The notes: generated from the letters alone by a model not told the origin. A stretch of 64,000 bases of DNA from Palleronia marisminoris (GCF_900172315.1 NZ_FWFV01000011.1:1-64000), one strand, 5' to 3'; positions 34,162 through 43,259 are shown, counted from the first letter of the stretch. Program-made: numbers and translations.

Positions 34162-35307
34162 TCAGCCGCCCAGAGCGCGCAGGAGTTCGATCGAGGGTTC
34201 TCCCGTCACCGGCAGGCCGCGGGACTGCTGGAACGCGCGGATCGCCGATTCGGTCTGCGAGCCCAGGACGCCATCGGGATCGCCCGCATCGAAGCCTGCG
34301 ACGTTCAGTCGCCGTTGCAGGTCGAGCCGCTGCACTTTCGTCAGGCCGTAGCGGTCAGGCGGGAACGGCCCCTCGATTGCCGGAGCGCCGGTCAGGCGGT
34401 CGCTGAGGTGGCCGACCCCAAGCGCGTAATTCGTCGAGTTGTTGTAGCGCTTGATGACGTTGAAGTTGTGGAAGACGCGGAACTGCGGCCCGCCGGGTTG
34501 CGGCTGGATCACGGTGCCGCCCGAGCCGGGATTGCCTGGCGTGATGACGTGTCCCCAGGGCTCGCCCCGCCGCCAGCCATTGCGCGCCAGGTAGTTGGCG
34601 GTCGAGGCCAGTGCGTCGGTGGGATCGTCGGACCAGATGTCGCGACGCCCGTCGCCGGTGAAGTCCACCGCCAGGGCGGCGTAGGAGGTCGGGATGAACT
34701 GGGTGTGCCCCATCGCCCCGGCCCAGGAGCCGGTCATCCGATCCGGCGTGACGTCGCCATTCTGGAGGATCTTCAGGGCTTCGGTCAGCTGGCTCTCGAA
34801 GAACTCGCCCCGGCGCCCGTCATAGGCGAGGGTGGACAGGGCCGAAACCACCGGGATCGCGCCGCGGCGGGTGCCGAAATTGCTCTCGACGCCCCAGATG
34901 GCCGCGACGATCTCGGCCGGCACGCCGTAGCGCGCCTCGATGGCCGCCAGGTTCGCGCGCTGACGGGCGAAGGCGTCGCGGCCAAGCTCGACCTTCTTCG
35001 GCCCGGCGGCGATCTGCAGGTAGTCTTCGAGCGTGCGGGTGAACTCTGTCTGGTTGCGGTCGCGCTCGATCACGCCGGGCATGTAGCCCGCATCCGCGAA
35101 CGCTCGGTCGAAGGTCGCTGCCGATACGCCCCGCGACAGGGCACGGCCGCGGAAATTCTGCACCCACGCATCCCAGCCGGGGTTCGGTACGGAAGGCATC
35201 ACTTCTTCAGCCGGTGCCGGGGCGAGGGGGGCGCTCATCCCTGCCGAGCATGCCGACAGTCCGCCTGCCAACAGCCCGAATGTCGCCAGTCTTCGCGTGA
35301 TCTGCAT
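34162..35307 (-). CDS. Lytic murein transglycosylase (MltB type) with peptidoglycan-binding domain
   Basis: A 381-residue lipoprotein. The lipobox LSAC (GLLAGGLSAC, about residue 20) marks membrane anchoring. The SLT_2 catalytic domain spans about 40-310, with the catalytic Glu in IWGVESNFGTRRG and the family blocks GSWAGAMGHTQFIPTSY, GDGRRDIWSDDPTDALASTA and NNSTNYALGVGHLSDR. A C-terminal peptidoglycan-binding helical domain (LDLQRRLNVAGFDAGDPDGV, AIRAFQQSRGLP) completes it. It would cleave glycan strands from the periplasmic side. The start at 35307 was preferred to one 60 bases upstream because it gives a clean signal peptide with a purine-rich site before it. Confidence 0.93.
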   Translation of the reverse strand: MQITRRLATFGLLAGGLSACSAGMSAPLAPAPAEEVMPSVPNPGWDAWVQNFRGRALSRGVSAATFDRAFADAGYMPGVIERDRNQTEFTRTLEDYLQIAAGPKKVELGRDAFARQRANLAAIEARYGVPAEIVAAIWGVESNFGTRRGAIPVVSALSTLAYDGRRGEFFESQLTEALKILQNGDVTPDRMTGSWAGAMGHTQFIPTSYAALAVDFTGDGRRDIWSDDPTDALASTANYLARNGWRRGEPWGHVITPGNPGSGGTVIQPQPGGPQFRVFHNFNVIKRYNNSTNYALGVGHLSDRLTGAPAIEGPFPPDRYGLTKVQRLDLQRRLNVAGFDAGDPDGVLGSQTESAIRAFQQSRGLPVTGEPSIELLRALGG

Positions 35308-35456
35308 CGTTCTGCCTCTGTGTTCGTGGTCGGGACAGAGAGTGGCAATCCCGCAGCCGGCCCACAAGGGTCGAGATCCGTCTCGGCAAGGTGCCGCGCG
35401 AGCGTTGCGCCGTTTCGCGCCCTCGCCTACGGTGCGCCAGGCTTCGGAGGGCGAGC

Positions 35457-36077
35457 ATGGGACAGGTCATCACGGTCGCGCAGCAGAAAGGCGGCAGTGG
35501 CAAGACTACCGTTGCGGTGAACCTTGCGGTGGCGTTCGCCCGTGCTGGTCACGAGATCGCGGTGCTCGACACCGATCCACAGGGCTCGATGGGGCACTGG
35601 TTCATGACTCGCGACGAGGCCGGCGATCCGGGGATGGAGTTCGGCACGGCCAGCGCCTGGGGCGCAGGTTACGAGTGCAAGAAGATGCGCAAGTCCTGCG
35701 ATTACGTCATCGTGGACACGCCGCCCAAGGTCGACAGCGACCTGCGCCCCGTCCTGCGCGAGAGCTCGCTGGTGATCGTGCCGGTGGCGACGAGCCAGGT
35801 GGACCTCTGGGCGCTCGATTCGATCCTCGAGCTGGCCGAGCGGCTGGATGTCCCGGCGCTGGTGGTGCTCAATCGATTCAAGGCGGGCACGCGGGTGTCG
35901 GAGGATGTGGTCAAGGCGCTGGACGAGCGGGGCGTGTCGCGCGCTGCGGCTGTTCTGGGCAACCGGGTGGTCTATGCGGAGAGCCTCGGGATAGGCAAAG
36001 GCGTTCTGGAAATGGGACGCGGTGCCTGGACCGCCGAGATCGAGGCCTTGCGCGACGAAGTTTCAGGCCTCGTCTAG
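35457..36077 (+). CDS. Orphan ParA-family ATPase
   Basis: A 206-residue P-loop ATPase with the deviant Walker A motif QQKGGSGKTTVAVNLA (residues 9-24) and DTDPQGSMGHW as the second motif. The YVIVDTPPKVDSDLRPVLRES block is typical of ParA/MinD partition proteins. There is no ParB gene next to it and the protein is shorter than chromosomal ParA, so it is one of the accessory ParA proteins common in Rhodobacterales; its cargo is unknown. CGGAGGGCGAGC before the ATG decides the start. Its last 15 bases overlap the convergent small membrane protein gene. Confidence 0.85.
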   Translation: MGQVITVAQQKGGSGKTTVAVNLAVAFARAGHEIAVLDTDPQGSMGHWFMTRDEAGDPGMEFGTASAWGAGYECKKMRKSCDYVIVDTPPKVDSDLRPVLRESSLVIVPVATSQVDLWALDSILELAERLDVPALVVLNRFKAGTRVSEDVVKALDERGVSRAAAVLGNRVVYAESLGIGKGVLEMGRGAWTAEIEALRDEVSGLV

Positions 36078-36248
36078 CTCGCCGTCGTCCCCGTGAGTGC
36101 CGCGAAGGGCCAGCAGGAAGAGGCCAAAGCTGACCGCCGTGACGTAGACGCAGAGCCAGGTAAGCACCGCGAAGTTTCCCAAGTAGAAGGCGACGGCTGC
36201 GACCGGCAATGCAAGGCAGAGGCTGGTGAACAATGCGATGATCAACAT
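36063..36248 (-). CDS. Small two-helix membrane protein, 61 aa
   Basis: MLIIALFTSLCLALPVAAVA is followed by a second hydrophobic segment (FAVLTWLCVYVTAVSFGLFLLAL) and an acidic tail, RGTHGDDGELDEA. A strong ribosome binding site (GGAGGACG) seven or so bases before the ATG makes this a believable gene, although I do not recognise a family. Its 3' end overlaps the convergent parA-like gene by 15 bases. The role is unknown. Confidence 0.65.
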   Translation of the reverse strand: MLIIALFTSLCLALPVAAVAFYLGNFAVLTWLCVYVTAVSFGLFLLALRGTHGDDGELDEA

Positions 36249-36394
36249 GAGACGTCCTCCGAACTGAGACGATTGAGCCACATTTGTCCACGAATGGGAA
36301 GTCAGAACTTTACCTAGGGTTGCATTTGCATGTGACGGGAACGTGACGCCCGGTCCGGCGTTGGATGGGTGAAGCAAGAGAATGGAGATTCCAG

Positions 36395-36517
36395 ATGCTT
36401 GGACGACTTCTCCGCCGAATCCTTGGTGGTGGCCGCCGTCGCTCGACACGCGGGCACGGCAGTCCCAAAGGCCAAATGGCGAAGGGCGCAGCGCGCGCAG
36501 CCAAGAAACGGCTGTAA
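36395..36517 (+). CDS. Small arginine-rich protein, 40 aa
   Basis: The frame starts MLGRLLRRILGGGRRRSTRG and ends AKGAARAAKKRL; it is very basic with an amphipathic N-terminus. GGAGA lies about nine bases before the ATG. No family is recognised. Such a short, low-complexity frame in GC-rich DNA could arise by chance, so confidence is limited. Confidence 0.35.
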   Translation: MLGRLLRRILGGGRRRSTRGHGSPKGQMAKGAARAAKKRL

Positions 36518-36751
36518 GACGCATGACCGGTTCGGAAGGGCGCGAGCACATCGTTCGCGCTCTTCTGCTTGCGCGGGCAAAGTATGAAAAAAGTGTGGAC
36601 CGGACCGGCGAAATATGCGATTAGGGTCTCGCAGACACCTCAATCGATACCCTGTCTTCCTTTCCGGACAGTGCAGCACTTTCGATCATGGCACGTTTCG
36701 CCACTCTGTTGCACTTACGCGAACAGGCCACTTACGACAGGAGATCTCACG

Positions 36752-36958
36752 ATGGCAACTGGCACCGTGAAATGGTTCAACCCCACCAAAGGCTTCGGCT
36801 TCATCCAGCCCGATTCGGGCGGCAAGGACGTGTTCGTGCACATCTCGGCCGTCGAGCGTTCGGGTCTGACCGGCCTCGCCGACAACCAGAAAGTTCAGTA
36901 CGAGCTGGAATCCGGCCGTGACGGCCGTGAGTCCGCTTCGAACCTCGAGCTGCTCTGA
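36752..36958 (+). CDS. Cold-shock protein (CspA family)
   Basis: A 68-residue single cold-shock domain. RNP-1 is KGFGFIQPD and RNP-2 is VFVHISAVE, the two nucleic-acid-binding motifs; GTVKWFNPTKGFGF is the standard N-terminus. It should act as an RNA chaperone in the cytoplasm. ACAGGAGATC precedes the ATG. The long non-coding stretch upstream (from about 36520) leaves room for a structured 5' leader as in other csp genes. A strong terminator follows at 37022. Confidence 0.95.
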   Translation: MATGTVKWFNPTKGFGFIQPDSGGKDVFVHISAVERSGLTGLADNQKVQYELESGRDGRESASNLELL

Positions 36959-37021
36959 GCTAAACCGGGTGCCGACCGAGACCCATTAGGGTGCTCGCCG
37001 TAGACCGATCTAGAATTACGA

Positions 37022-37053
37022 AAGGGGCGCGAACGGCCGTTCGCGCCCCTTTT
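37022..37053 (+). terminator. Rho-independent terminator of the cold-shock gene
   Basis: A long self-complementary hairpin (AAGGGGCGCGAACG / CGTTCGCGCCCC) with a tight central loop is followed by TTTT, about 65 bases after the stop codon. Confidence 0.85.
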
Positions 37054-37161
37054 CCATTCGCAGTAGGTTCTGCGCACTCAAGGCAGCGCAACTGCCGATT
37101 CGCTTCCGGCGACTGACGGACGACGGGCTGGAAACCAGCAGGGCCGTCGTCCGCGTGGCCC

Positions 37162-38817
37162 TTACCTTGTGAACTTCTTGTGCTTCACGCGGGTGGGGCG
37201 CACGGCATCCTCACCCAGGCGCCGCACCTTGTCTTCCTCGTAGGCCGCGAAGTTGCCTTCGAACCATTCGACGTGGGCGTTGCCCTCGAAGGCAAGGATG
37301 TGCGTGCAGAGGCGGTCGAGGAAGAACCGGTCGTGGGAGATGATGACCGCGCAACCGGCGTAATCTTCCAGTGCGTCTTCGAGTGCCCGCAGCGTTTCCA
37401 CGTCGAGGTCGTTGGTCGGCTCGTCGAGGAGAAGGACGTTGCCACCGGATTTCAGCAGTTTCGCCATGTGGACGCGGTTGCGCTCACCACCCGAGCAGAG
37501 GCCGACCTTCTGCTGCTGGGTGCTGCCCTTGAAGTTGAACGCGCCGCAATATGCGCGGGAGTTCATCTGCGCGTCACCAAGGTCGATGACCTCGCCGCCT
37601 CCCGAGATTTCTTCCCAAACCGTCTTCTCGGGATCCAGCGCGTCGCGGGACTGATCCACGTAGGACAGCTGCACCGTGTTGCCCCAGTCGATCTTGCCCT
37701 GGTCGGGCTGGTCCTGGCCCGTGAGGCAGCGGAAGAGCGACGTCTTGCCGGCGCCGTTGGGGCCGATCACGCCGACGATGCCGCCCGGCGGAAGCTGGAA
37801 GGACAGCGTGTCGATCAGCAGGTTGTTGCCTTTGACCAGGCGCAGATCCTCGACCTCGAGCACCTTGCTTCCCAGCCGCTCGCCGTTGGGGATGACGATC
37901 TGGGCGTTGGCGATGCGCTCGCGCACGGATTGCCCGGCAAGCTGTTCGTAGGCCGCGATCCGGGCCTTGGACTTGGCCTGACGGGCCTTGGCGCCCTGCC
38001 GGATCCAGTCGAGTTCGCGCGACAGGGTCTTTTGCTTGGCCTTGTCCTCGCGGGCTTCCTGTTCCAGCCGCTTGGCCTTCTGGTCGAGCCAGGCGGAATA
38101 GTTGCCCTCGTAGGGGATGCCGCGGCCACGGTCGATCTCGAGGATCCAGCCGGTGATCTCGTCGAGGAAGTAGCGGTCGTGGGTGACGATCAGGATCGTG
38201 CCCTTGTAGTCGATCAGGTGTTGCTGGAGCCAACCGATCGTCTCGGCGTCGAGGTGGTTGGTCGGTTCGTCCAGAAGCAGCATTTCCGGCGCTTCGAGCA
38301 GCAGCTGGCAAAGCGCGACACGGCGCTTTTCACCGCCAGAAAGACTGTCGATCTGGGCGTCGTCGGGAGGGCAGCGCAGGGCCTCCATCGCGATGTTGAT
38401 CTGGGTGTCGAGGTCCCACAGGTTCTCGGCGTCGATCTCGTCCTGGAGGCGCGCCATCTCGTCGGCGGTCTCGTCCGAGTAGTTCATCGCCAGCTCGTTG
38501 AACCGGTCGAGCTTGGCCTGCTGCTTTGCCACCCCGATCATCACGTTGCCGCGCACGTCGAGCGCGGGGTCAAGCTCGGGCTCCTGTGGCAGGTAGCCGA
38601 CGCGGGTGCCTTCGGCGTGCCAGGCCTCGCCCGAGAAGTCCTTGTCGATTCCGGCCATGATCTTGAGCAGCGTGGACTTGCCCGAGCCGTTCACGCCGAC
38701 GACGCCGATCTTCACGCCGGGCAGGAAGTTCAGCTTGATGTTCTCGAACAGCTTCTTGCCGCCGGGGATGGTCTTGGAGACGCCGTCCATATGATAGACG
38801 AACTGATAGGCAGCCAT
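37162..38817 (-). CDS. ettA: ABC-F translational throttle EttA
   Basis: A 551-residue soluble ABC-F ATPase, the usual EttA length. Two nucleotide-binding domains: Walker A VGVNGSGKST (near 40) and IGPNGAGKTS (near 355); signatures LSGGEKRRVALCQLLLE (near 165) and CSGGERNRVHMAKLL (near 448); Walker B LLLDEPTNHLD and LLLDEPTNDLD. The linker with RQAKSKARIAAYEQL is the basic ABC-F linker between the domains. EttA binds the ribosomal E site and slows the first elongation step when energy is low. The ATG at 38817 with GGAGCGAC before it was chosen over a start 48 bases upstream. Confidence 0.95.
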   Translation of the reverse strand: MAAYQFVYHMDGVSKTIPGGKKLFENIKLNFLPGVKIGVVGVNGSGKSTLLKIMAGIDKDFSGEAWHAEGTRVGYLPQEPELDPALDVRGNVMIGVAKQQAKLDRFNELAMNYSDETADEMARLQDEIDAENLWDLDTQINIAMEALRCPPDDAQIDSLSGGEKRRVALCQLLLEAPEMLLLDEPTNHLDAETIGWLQQHLIDYKGTILIVTHDRYFLDEITGWILEIDRGRGIPYEGNYSAWLDQKAKRLEQEAREDKAKQKTLSRELDWIRQGAKARQAKSKARIAAYEQLAGQSVRERIANAQIVIPNGERLGSKVLEVEDLRLVKGNNLLIDTLSFQLPPGGIVGVIGPNGAGKTSLFRCLTGQDQPDQGKIDWGNTVQLSYVDQSRDALDPEKTVWEEISGGGEVIDLGDAQMNSRAYCGAFNFKGSTQQQKVGLCSGGERNRVHMAKLLKSGGNVLLLDEPTNDLDVETLRALEDALEDYAGCAVIISHDRFFLDRLCTHILAFEGNAHVEWFEGNFAAYEEDKVRRLGEDAVRPTRVKHKKFTR

Positions 38818-38895
38818 GGGTCGCTCCGATACAAGGGTTGGGGCCCATATAGTCGTGCCTGCCATGCACGCAAACCGCTTTTCGGGGCGGGCGTC

Positions 38896-39933
38896 CTACA
38901 GGATCTCGTCCTCGTCGAACATCGGATCGGCTTCAAGCTCGGCCGCGAGGCGGGTGAGGCGGTCTTCGGTATCGCCGGTGGGAACCTCGGCGATATGGTA
39001 GACCGCGTCGCCTTCGTTCGCGACCGGCATGGTGGCGCGGCCGAGGATGACGCCGGGGCCGGGGGCCGTTAATTCGATCTCGATCCGGCCGAGGGGGTCG
39101 GACACGATGGCGAGTGTCTGGCCTTTGGTCACCGTCTCGCCCACCTCGCGGAAGAGGCGCAATAGGCCGCCCGCCGGCGCGCGGACCCAGCCCGAGCCGG
39201 CGGCCACGATCGGTTGGGCGCCACGTTTCGGCAGGCCCTTCTGCGGGATCATGCCGAGGCTGTGCATCACGCGCAGGCAGCCCGTCACGCCGATCCGGGC
39301 CGACATCTCGTCGAAGCGCAGCGCCTCGCCGGCCTCGTAGAGCAGCACGTCCACACCGGCCTCGCGGGCGGCGGCGCGTAGGGACCCGTCGCGCAGCTTG
39401 GCGCGGATCATCACCGGCGCACCGAAATCGCGGGCGAGGTCCAGCGTGCGCCGGGACGAGGCCGAGACGCGGATCTGCGGCAGGTTCGTGCGGTGCATCG
39501 CCGCCGAGTGCAGGTCGATGCCGAGGTCGGAGCGCTTCACGATCTCGGTCATGAAGAGATGCGCGAGGCGCGAGGCCAGCGATCCGCCCTCGCTGCCGGG
39601 AAAACAGCGGTTCAGGTCGCGGCGGTCGGGCAGGTAGCGGTTGTGGTTCAGGAAGCCGAACGTGTTGACGATGGGCACGATCAGAAGCGTGCCGCGCAGG
39701 GACGACAGCTGCGGCGCGTTGAGCAGGCGGCGGACGATCTCGACCCCGATGATCTCGTCCCCGTGAACCGCGGCCGAGACGAAGAGGGTCGGGCCCTCGC
39801 GCTTGCCGTGGACGACATGGACGGTCAGCGATGCCGGGGTGTGGTCGGACATGACCGACACCGGCAGTTCGACGCTGCGCGCGGTTCCGGGGGCGACCGA
39901 TTGGCCGCCGATTTCGAACGGGTCACGGGCCAT
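38896..39933 (-). CDS. Succinylglutamate desuccinylase/aspartoacylase-family deacylase
   Basis: A 345-residue zinc deacylase. The metal motif is HGDEIIGVE near residue 58 (His, Glu), with DLNRCFPGSEGG and the third ligand in LGIDLHSAAMHR near 142. Beyond about 240 a C-terminal beta-rich domain (GWVRAPAGGLLRLFREVGETVTKGQ) resembles the biotinyl/lipoyl-like tail of this group. Members remove N-acyl groups from amino acids; the natural substrate here is unknown. The ATG lies three bases after the LprI-like gene, in the same run as gamma-glutamyltransferase. Confidence 0.82.
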   Translation of the reverse strand: MARDPFEIGGQSVAPGTARSVELPVSVMSDHTPASLTVHVVHGKREGPTLFVSAAVHGDEIIGVEIVRRLLNAPQLSSLRGTLLIVPIVNTFGFLNHNRYLPDRRDLNRCFPGSEGGSLASRLAHLFMTEIVKRSDLGIDLHSAAMHRTNLPQIRVSASSRRTLDLARDFGAPVMIRAKLRDGSLRAAAREAGVDVLLYEAGEALRFDEMSARIGVTGCLRVMHSLGMIPQKGLPKRGAQPIVAAGSGWVRAPAGGLLRLFREVGETVTKGQTLAIVSDPLGRIEIELTAPGPGVILGRATMPVANEGDAVYHIAEVPTGDTEDRLTRLAAELEADPMFDEDEIL

Positions 39934-39936
39934 GGG

Positions 39937-40491
39937 TTATTCGCGCGTCCGGGCGATGGCGCCGAGCGTGGCGAACCGGTCGAGATAGGAGTCCTCGATA
40001 CAGACGGCGTCGGTGCCGCAGGAGTCGCGCCGGGACAACCATCCGTCGGGGCCGGGGGCGTTGTCGAGCGTGTCCGACAGATGCTGGAGCGCCGCGTCGT
40101 AATCCGCGAGCCGGGGCGTGCCACAGATCGTCTGCTCCGTGGCGGACAGGCCGCCTGTGTCGCACCAGGGGCGCAGGCGGGGGCGGTCGCCGATCCCGGC
40201 AAGCTCGCGCATCTCGAAGATGCGCGCGTCGTAGCTGTCGGTCAGGCAGGCGACGTTGCTGCCGCAGGCGTTGCGCGAGGCGAGCCAGTTGTCCCGTCTG
40301 ACCGTGGTCCCCGCGCGGCCGTCGAGCCTGCCCCACAGGCGGTTCACGGCCCGGTCGCGCCATTGCAGCGCGGGGGTCGTGCAGATCGTGCGTTCGGCCG
40401 TGTTGAGGCTGCTGGCTCCGCACCAGTCCGGCGTCTGGGCCGCTGCGGGGCCGGCCGCGAGCGCGGCAAGAAGGACGAAGGCGCGCATCAT
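39937..40491 (-). CDS. Secreted protein with two LprI-like Cys-rich repeats
   Basis: A 184-residue exported protein with a signal peptide (MMRAFVLLAALAAGPAAAQ). The mature part is a tandem duplication: unit 1 runs WCGASSLNTAERTICTTPAL to NACGSNVACLTDSYDARI, unit 2 runs WCDTGGLSATEQTICGTPRL to DSCGTDAVCIEDSYLDRF. Each unit keeps four Cys in the same spacing, as in the lysozyme-inhibitor LprI-like (DUF1311-type) domain, so two disulfides per unit are likely. The gene overlaps the upstream gamma-glutamyltransferase stop by ATGA and is followed after three bases by the deacylase. A role as lysozyme inhibitor is only suggested by the family. Confidence 0.72.
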   Translation of the reverse strand: MMRAFVLLAALAAGPAAAQTPDWCGASSLNTAERTICTTPALQWRDRAVNRLWGRLDGRAGTTVRRDNWLASRNACGSNVACLTDSYDARIFEMRELAGIGDRPRLRPWCDTGGLSATEQTICGTPRLADYDAALQHLSDTLDNAPGPDGWLSRRDSCGTDAVCIEDSYLDRFATLGAIARTRE

Positions 40492-42281
40492 TGGCCGACT
40501 GCAACCCCTTCGCGCCGCGGATCGGCACCGCCGCGCAAACCGTCCTCGGTGATCTCGATGGCGTGGAGGCCCGAGGTCAGCTCGGTGATGCTGGTCTCGT
40601 AGCCCATCTCTTGCAGGGCGCCTTGGGCTTCGGCCATGTCGGTGCCTTCTTCGAGGTCGTAGGTGCCGAAGCGGTTGACGGCGTGAGGCGCGCCGAGGGC
40701 CTGCTGGATGTTCATGCCGAAGTCGACGTGGTTCACGATGGCCTGCGCCACGTAGCCGATGATGCGCGACCCGCCGGGGGAGCCGATGGCGAGGACCGGC
40801 GCGTCGCCCTGCATCACGATGGTGGGTGCCATGGACGAGCGGGGGCGCTTGCCGGGCTCGACCCGGTTGGCGATGGGGTCACCGTCCTCGTGGGTGGCGA
40901 AGGAGAAGTCCGTCAGCTCGTTGTTCAGAAGGAAGCCGCCCGGCGCCATCAGCCGCGAGCCGAAGCCGTTCTCGATGGTGGTGGTCATCGAGAGGACGTT
41001 GCCCTCTGCGTCGACGATCGAGATGTGCGAGGTCGAGGGGAATTCGATCGACTGGTCGGTGCCCCACTCCATTGCGTGGGACCATTCGGGCGCGCCGGGC
41101 GAGACCTCTTGCAGAGCTTCGGCGCCGCCCATGAGGCCCGACCGGCTTTCAAGGTAGGCCGGTGCGACGAGGCCTTCGGTCGGCATCGGAACGAAGTCGC
41201 TGTCGGCCATGTATTCGCCCCGGTCCGCGAAGGCGAGGCGCGAGGCTTCGCCGAGCAGCAACAGGAATTCGGGGTCCTGCGGCCCCATCTCGGACAGGTC
41301 GAACGTGTCGAGCATCCCGAGGATCTGCCCCACGGTCAGCGCGCCCGAAGACGGCGGCCCCATCCCGCAGACGTCGCGGTCGCGATAGGCGGCGCAGACG
41401 GCGGGGCGTTCCTTGACGTCGTAGATCGCGAGATCGACCAGGTCCAGGACGCCCGGATTGCCCTCGGCCCCCGTCACGGTGTCCACGATTCCCTGCGCGA
41501 TCTCGCCGGTGTAGAAGGCGCGGGCGCCGTCCTGAGCCAGGGTCTCGAGCGTGTCGGCATAGGCGGTGTTGGTCAGCATGTCGCCGGCGGCAATGGGGGT
41601 GCCGTTCGGGTAGAAGTAGTCGGCCGTGCTCTGGAAGCGGGTCAGGCGGTCCTGATCCTCGGCCACCAGCGAGGCCAGGCGGGGCGAGACGGCGAAGCCC
41701 TCGCGCGCGTGGGTGATCGCATCATCGAAGAGGTCGGCCCAGTCCAGGTTGCCCCATTTGTCATGCGCTTCCTGCATCAGCGCCGGAGTCCCAGGCGTGC
41801 CGACAGAGCGTCCGCCGACAACGGCATCGTAGAACTCGAGCGGCTCTCCGTTCTCGTTCAGGAACAGTTGTGGCGTGGCGGCCAGCGGCGCCGTCTCGCG
41901 CCCGTCGAGGGTGGTCAGCTCGCCGGTTTCGGCGTCGTACCAGACGAGGAATGCGCCGCCGCCGAGGCCCGATGATTGCGGCTCGACCAGTCCCAGCACG
42001 GTCTGGACGGCGACCATCGAGTCGGCGGCCGAGCCGCCCTGTTCCAGCACCTTGGCCCCGGCCTCGACCGCGAGCGGATTCGCGGCGGCGACCATCCAGT
42101 CCTGCGCTTCGGTGGGGTTGCCGTTTGCCTTGGCCTCGAGGGCCCGCTGCACGCGGTCGGGCAGGTCGTCGAAGGCTGTTGCGGTGCTGTCGGCGGCGCC
42201 TTCGGGGACGATGGCGTCCGCGACATCCTGCGCGGCCACGGGGGTGGCGGTCAAAAGAAGGGCGGTCAGGATCCGTTGCAT
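40488..42281 (-). CDS. ggt: Gamma-glutamyltransferase
   Basis: A 597-residue exported N-terminal nucleophile hydrolase (signal peptide MQRILTALLLTATPVAAQ) that splits gamma-glutamyl bonds such as those of glutathione in the periplasm. The precursor cleaves itself before the catalytic Thr, in EFPSTSHISIVD near residue 410. Other family blocks: LGLVEPQSSGLGGGAFLVWY near residue 95, PPSSGALTVGQIL, GKRPRSSMAPTIV and IGSPGGSRIIGYV. A 45-residue acidic spacer follows the signal peptide. It lies 61 bases after the MBL-fold gene and is coupled by ATGA to the LprI-like gene. Confidence 0.95.
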   Translation of the reverse strand: MQRILTALLLTATPVAAQDVADAIVPEGAADSTATAFDDLPDRVQRALEAKANGNPTEAQDWMVAAANPLAVEAGAKVLEQGGSAADSMVAVQTVLGLVEPQSSGLGGGAFLVWYDAETGELTTLDGRETAPLAATPQLFLNENGEPLEFYDAVVGGRSVGTPGTPALMQEAHDKWGNLDWADLFDDAITHAREGFAVSPRLASLVAEDQDRLTRFQSTADYFYPNGTPIAAGDMLTNTAYADTLETLAQDGARAFYTGEIAQGIVDTVTGAEGNPGVLDLVDLAIYDVKERPAVCAAYRDRDVCGMGPPSSGALTVGQILGMLDTFDLSEMGPQDPEFLLLLGEASRLAFADRGEYMADSDFVPMPTEGLVAPAYLESRSGLMGGAEALQEVSPGAPEWSHAMEWGTDQSIEFPSTSHISIVDAEGNVLSMTTTIENGFGSRLMAPGGFLLNNELTDFSFATHEDGDPIANRVEPGKRPRSSMAPTIVMQGDAPVLAIGSPGGSRIIGYVAQAIVNHVDFGMNIQQALGAPHAVNRFGTYDLEEGTDMAEAQGALQEMGYETSITELTSGLHAIEITEDGLRGGADPRREGVAVGQ

Positions 42282-42342
42282 CGCGCGCTCTCCGCTGGGG
42301 TGTGGGTGGTGAAGAGGTGGGGCGGCAGGGCGCCGCGGCAAG

Positions 42343-43158
42343 TCAGGTGTCGTGGGTGTAGGTGAGCGGCGCGAGGCGGTAGCCTTCGCTCGCGCGCTCG
42401 ACCACGCCGGCACCGGGGAAGGGGATGTGACTGCCGAGGATCCGCGTGCCGTCCGTGGCCAGCCGGTCGAGCAGGGTCGTGCGGGTCGTGCGGGCGGCGT
42501 CGATGTCCACGTCGAACCTCGTGCCGACATCGGGATTGGCAAGCTGCACCGGCGCGATGTGGACGATGTCGGCCCACAGGAGCATCGTGGCCGCGCCGTC
42601 CGTGATCTCGAGCCCCGAGTGGCCCGGCGTATGGCCTGGAAGGGGCAGGGCGCGCAGGCCGGGGGCGATGTCGGCCTCGCCCGCGAAGGTCTCGTGCTCG
42701 TAGGCGGCAAGGACGCGCCGGGCGAGGTCGCTTTCGGTGAAGTGGTCCTTGTCGGCCTGGTGGACGCGCAGCTCGGCCCTGGGGAAGCGGGGGGCGTCGC
42801 CGTCCATCAGCCCCGCGATGTGGTCGCCGTGAAGATGCGTGACGAAGACCGTGTCGATGTCGTCGGCGGCGAATCCGGCAGCCTTCAGGTTGTCCGGCAC
42901 GCGGCCGGTCTGGTCGCCCGTCTTGCCGCCGACACCGGCATCCACGAGGACCGTGCGACCGCCCGTCTCGATCACGTAGGCGTTGAGGCCGGACCGCCAG
43001 GTCTGCGGATCGGCGTGGTGCAGGCGCAGGAGGCGGGCGTATTCGGCCTCGTCGATCCCCTTGAGGTGATCGAGGCCCAGCGGCAGGGGGCCGTCGGACA
43101 GGACGGTGATGCGGATGTCGCCCACATGCAGGCGTTGCGCGTCGGGTAGGCGGGGCAT
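42343..43158 (-). CDS. Metallo-beta-lactamase-fold hydrolase
   Basis: A 271-residue MBL-fold enzyme. The metal-binding motif is VTHLHGDHIAG near residue 118, with further ligands in LPLPGHTPGHSGLEI near 190, LLWADIVH near 210, and GSHIPFPGAG near 250. The N-terminal region (ITVLSDGPLPLGLDHL) fits the subgroup that hydrolyses lactones or small thioester/phosphate substrates; the substrate is not predictable. No signal peptide is seen. AAGGACC precedes the ATG at 43158. It is the first gene of the minus-strand run that continues into ggt. Confidence 0.88.
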   Translation of the reverse strand: MPRLPDAQRLHVGDIRITVLSDGPLPLGLDHLKGIDEAEYARLLRLHHADPQTWRSGLNAYVIETGGRTVLVDAGVGGKTGDQTGRVPDNLKAAGFAADDIDTVFVTHLHGDHIAGLMDGDAPRFPRAELRVHQADKDHFTESDLARRVLAAYEHETFAGEADIAPGLRALPLPGHTPGHSGLEITDGAATMLLWADIVHIAPVQLANPDVGTRFDVDIDAARTTRTTLLDRLATDGTRILGSHIPFPGAGVVERASEGYRLAPLTYTHDT

Positions 43159-43259
43159 GGTGCGGTCCTTGTCGTGAGGCGTCTTCCGGAAGGGATAGAT
43201 CGTCGCATCCCCGCGGAAAGCCTTTGACCCGCGCCGGGGGTGCAACACCTGTGGCAGAG

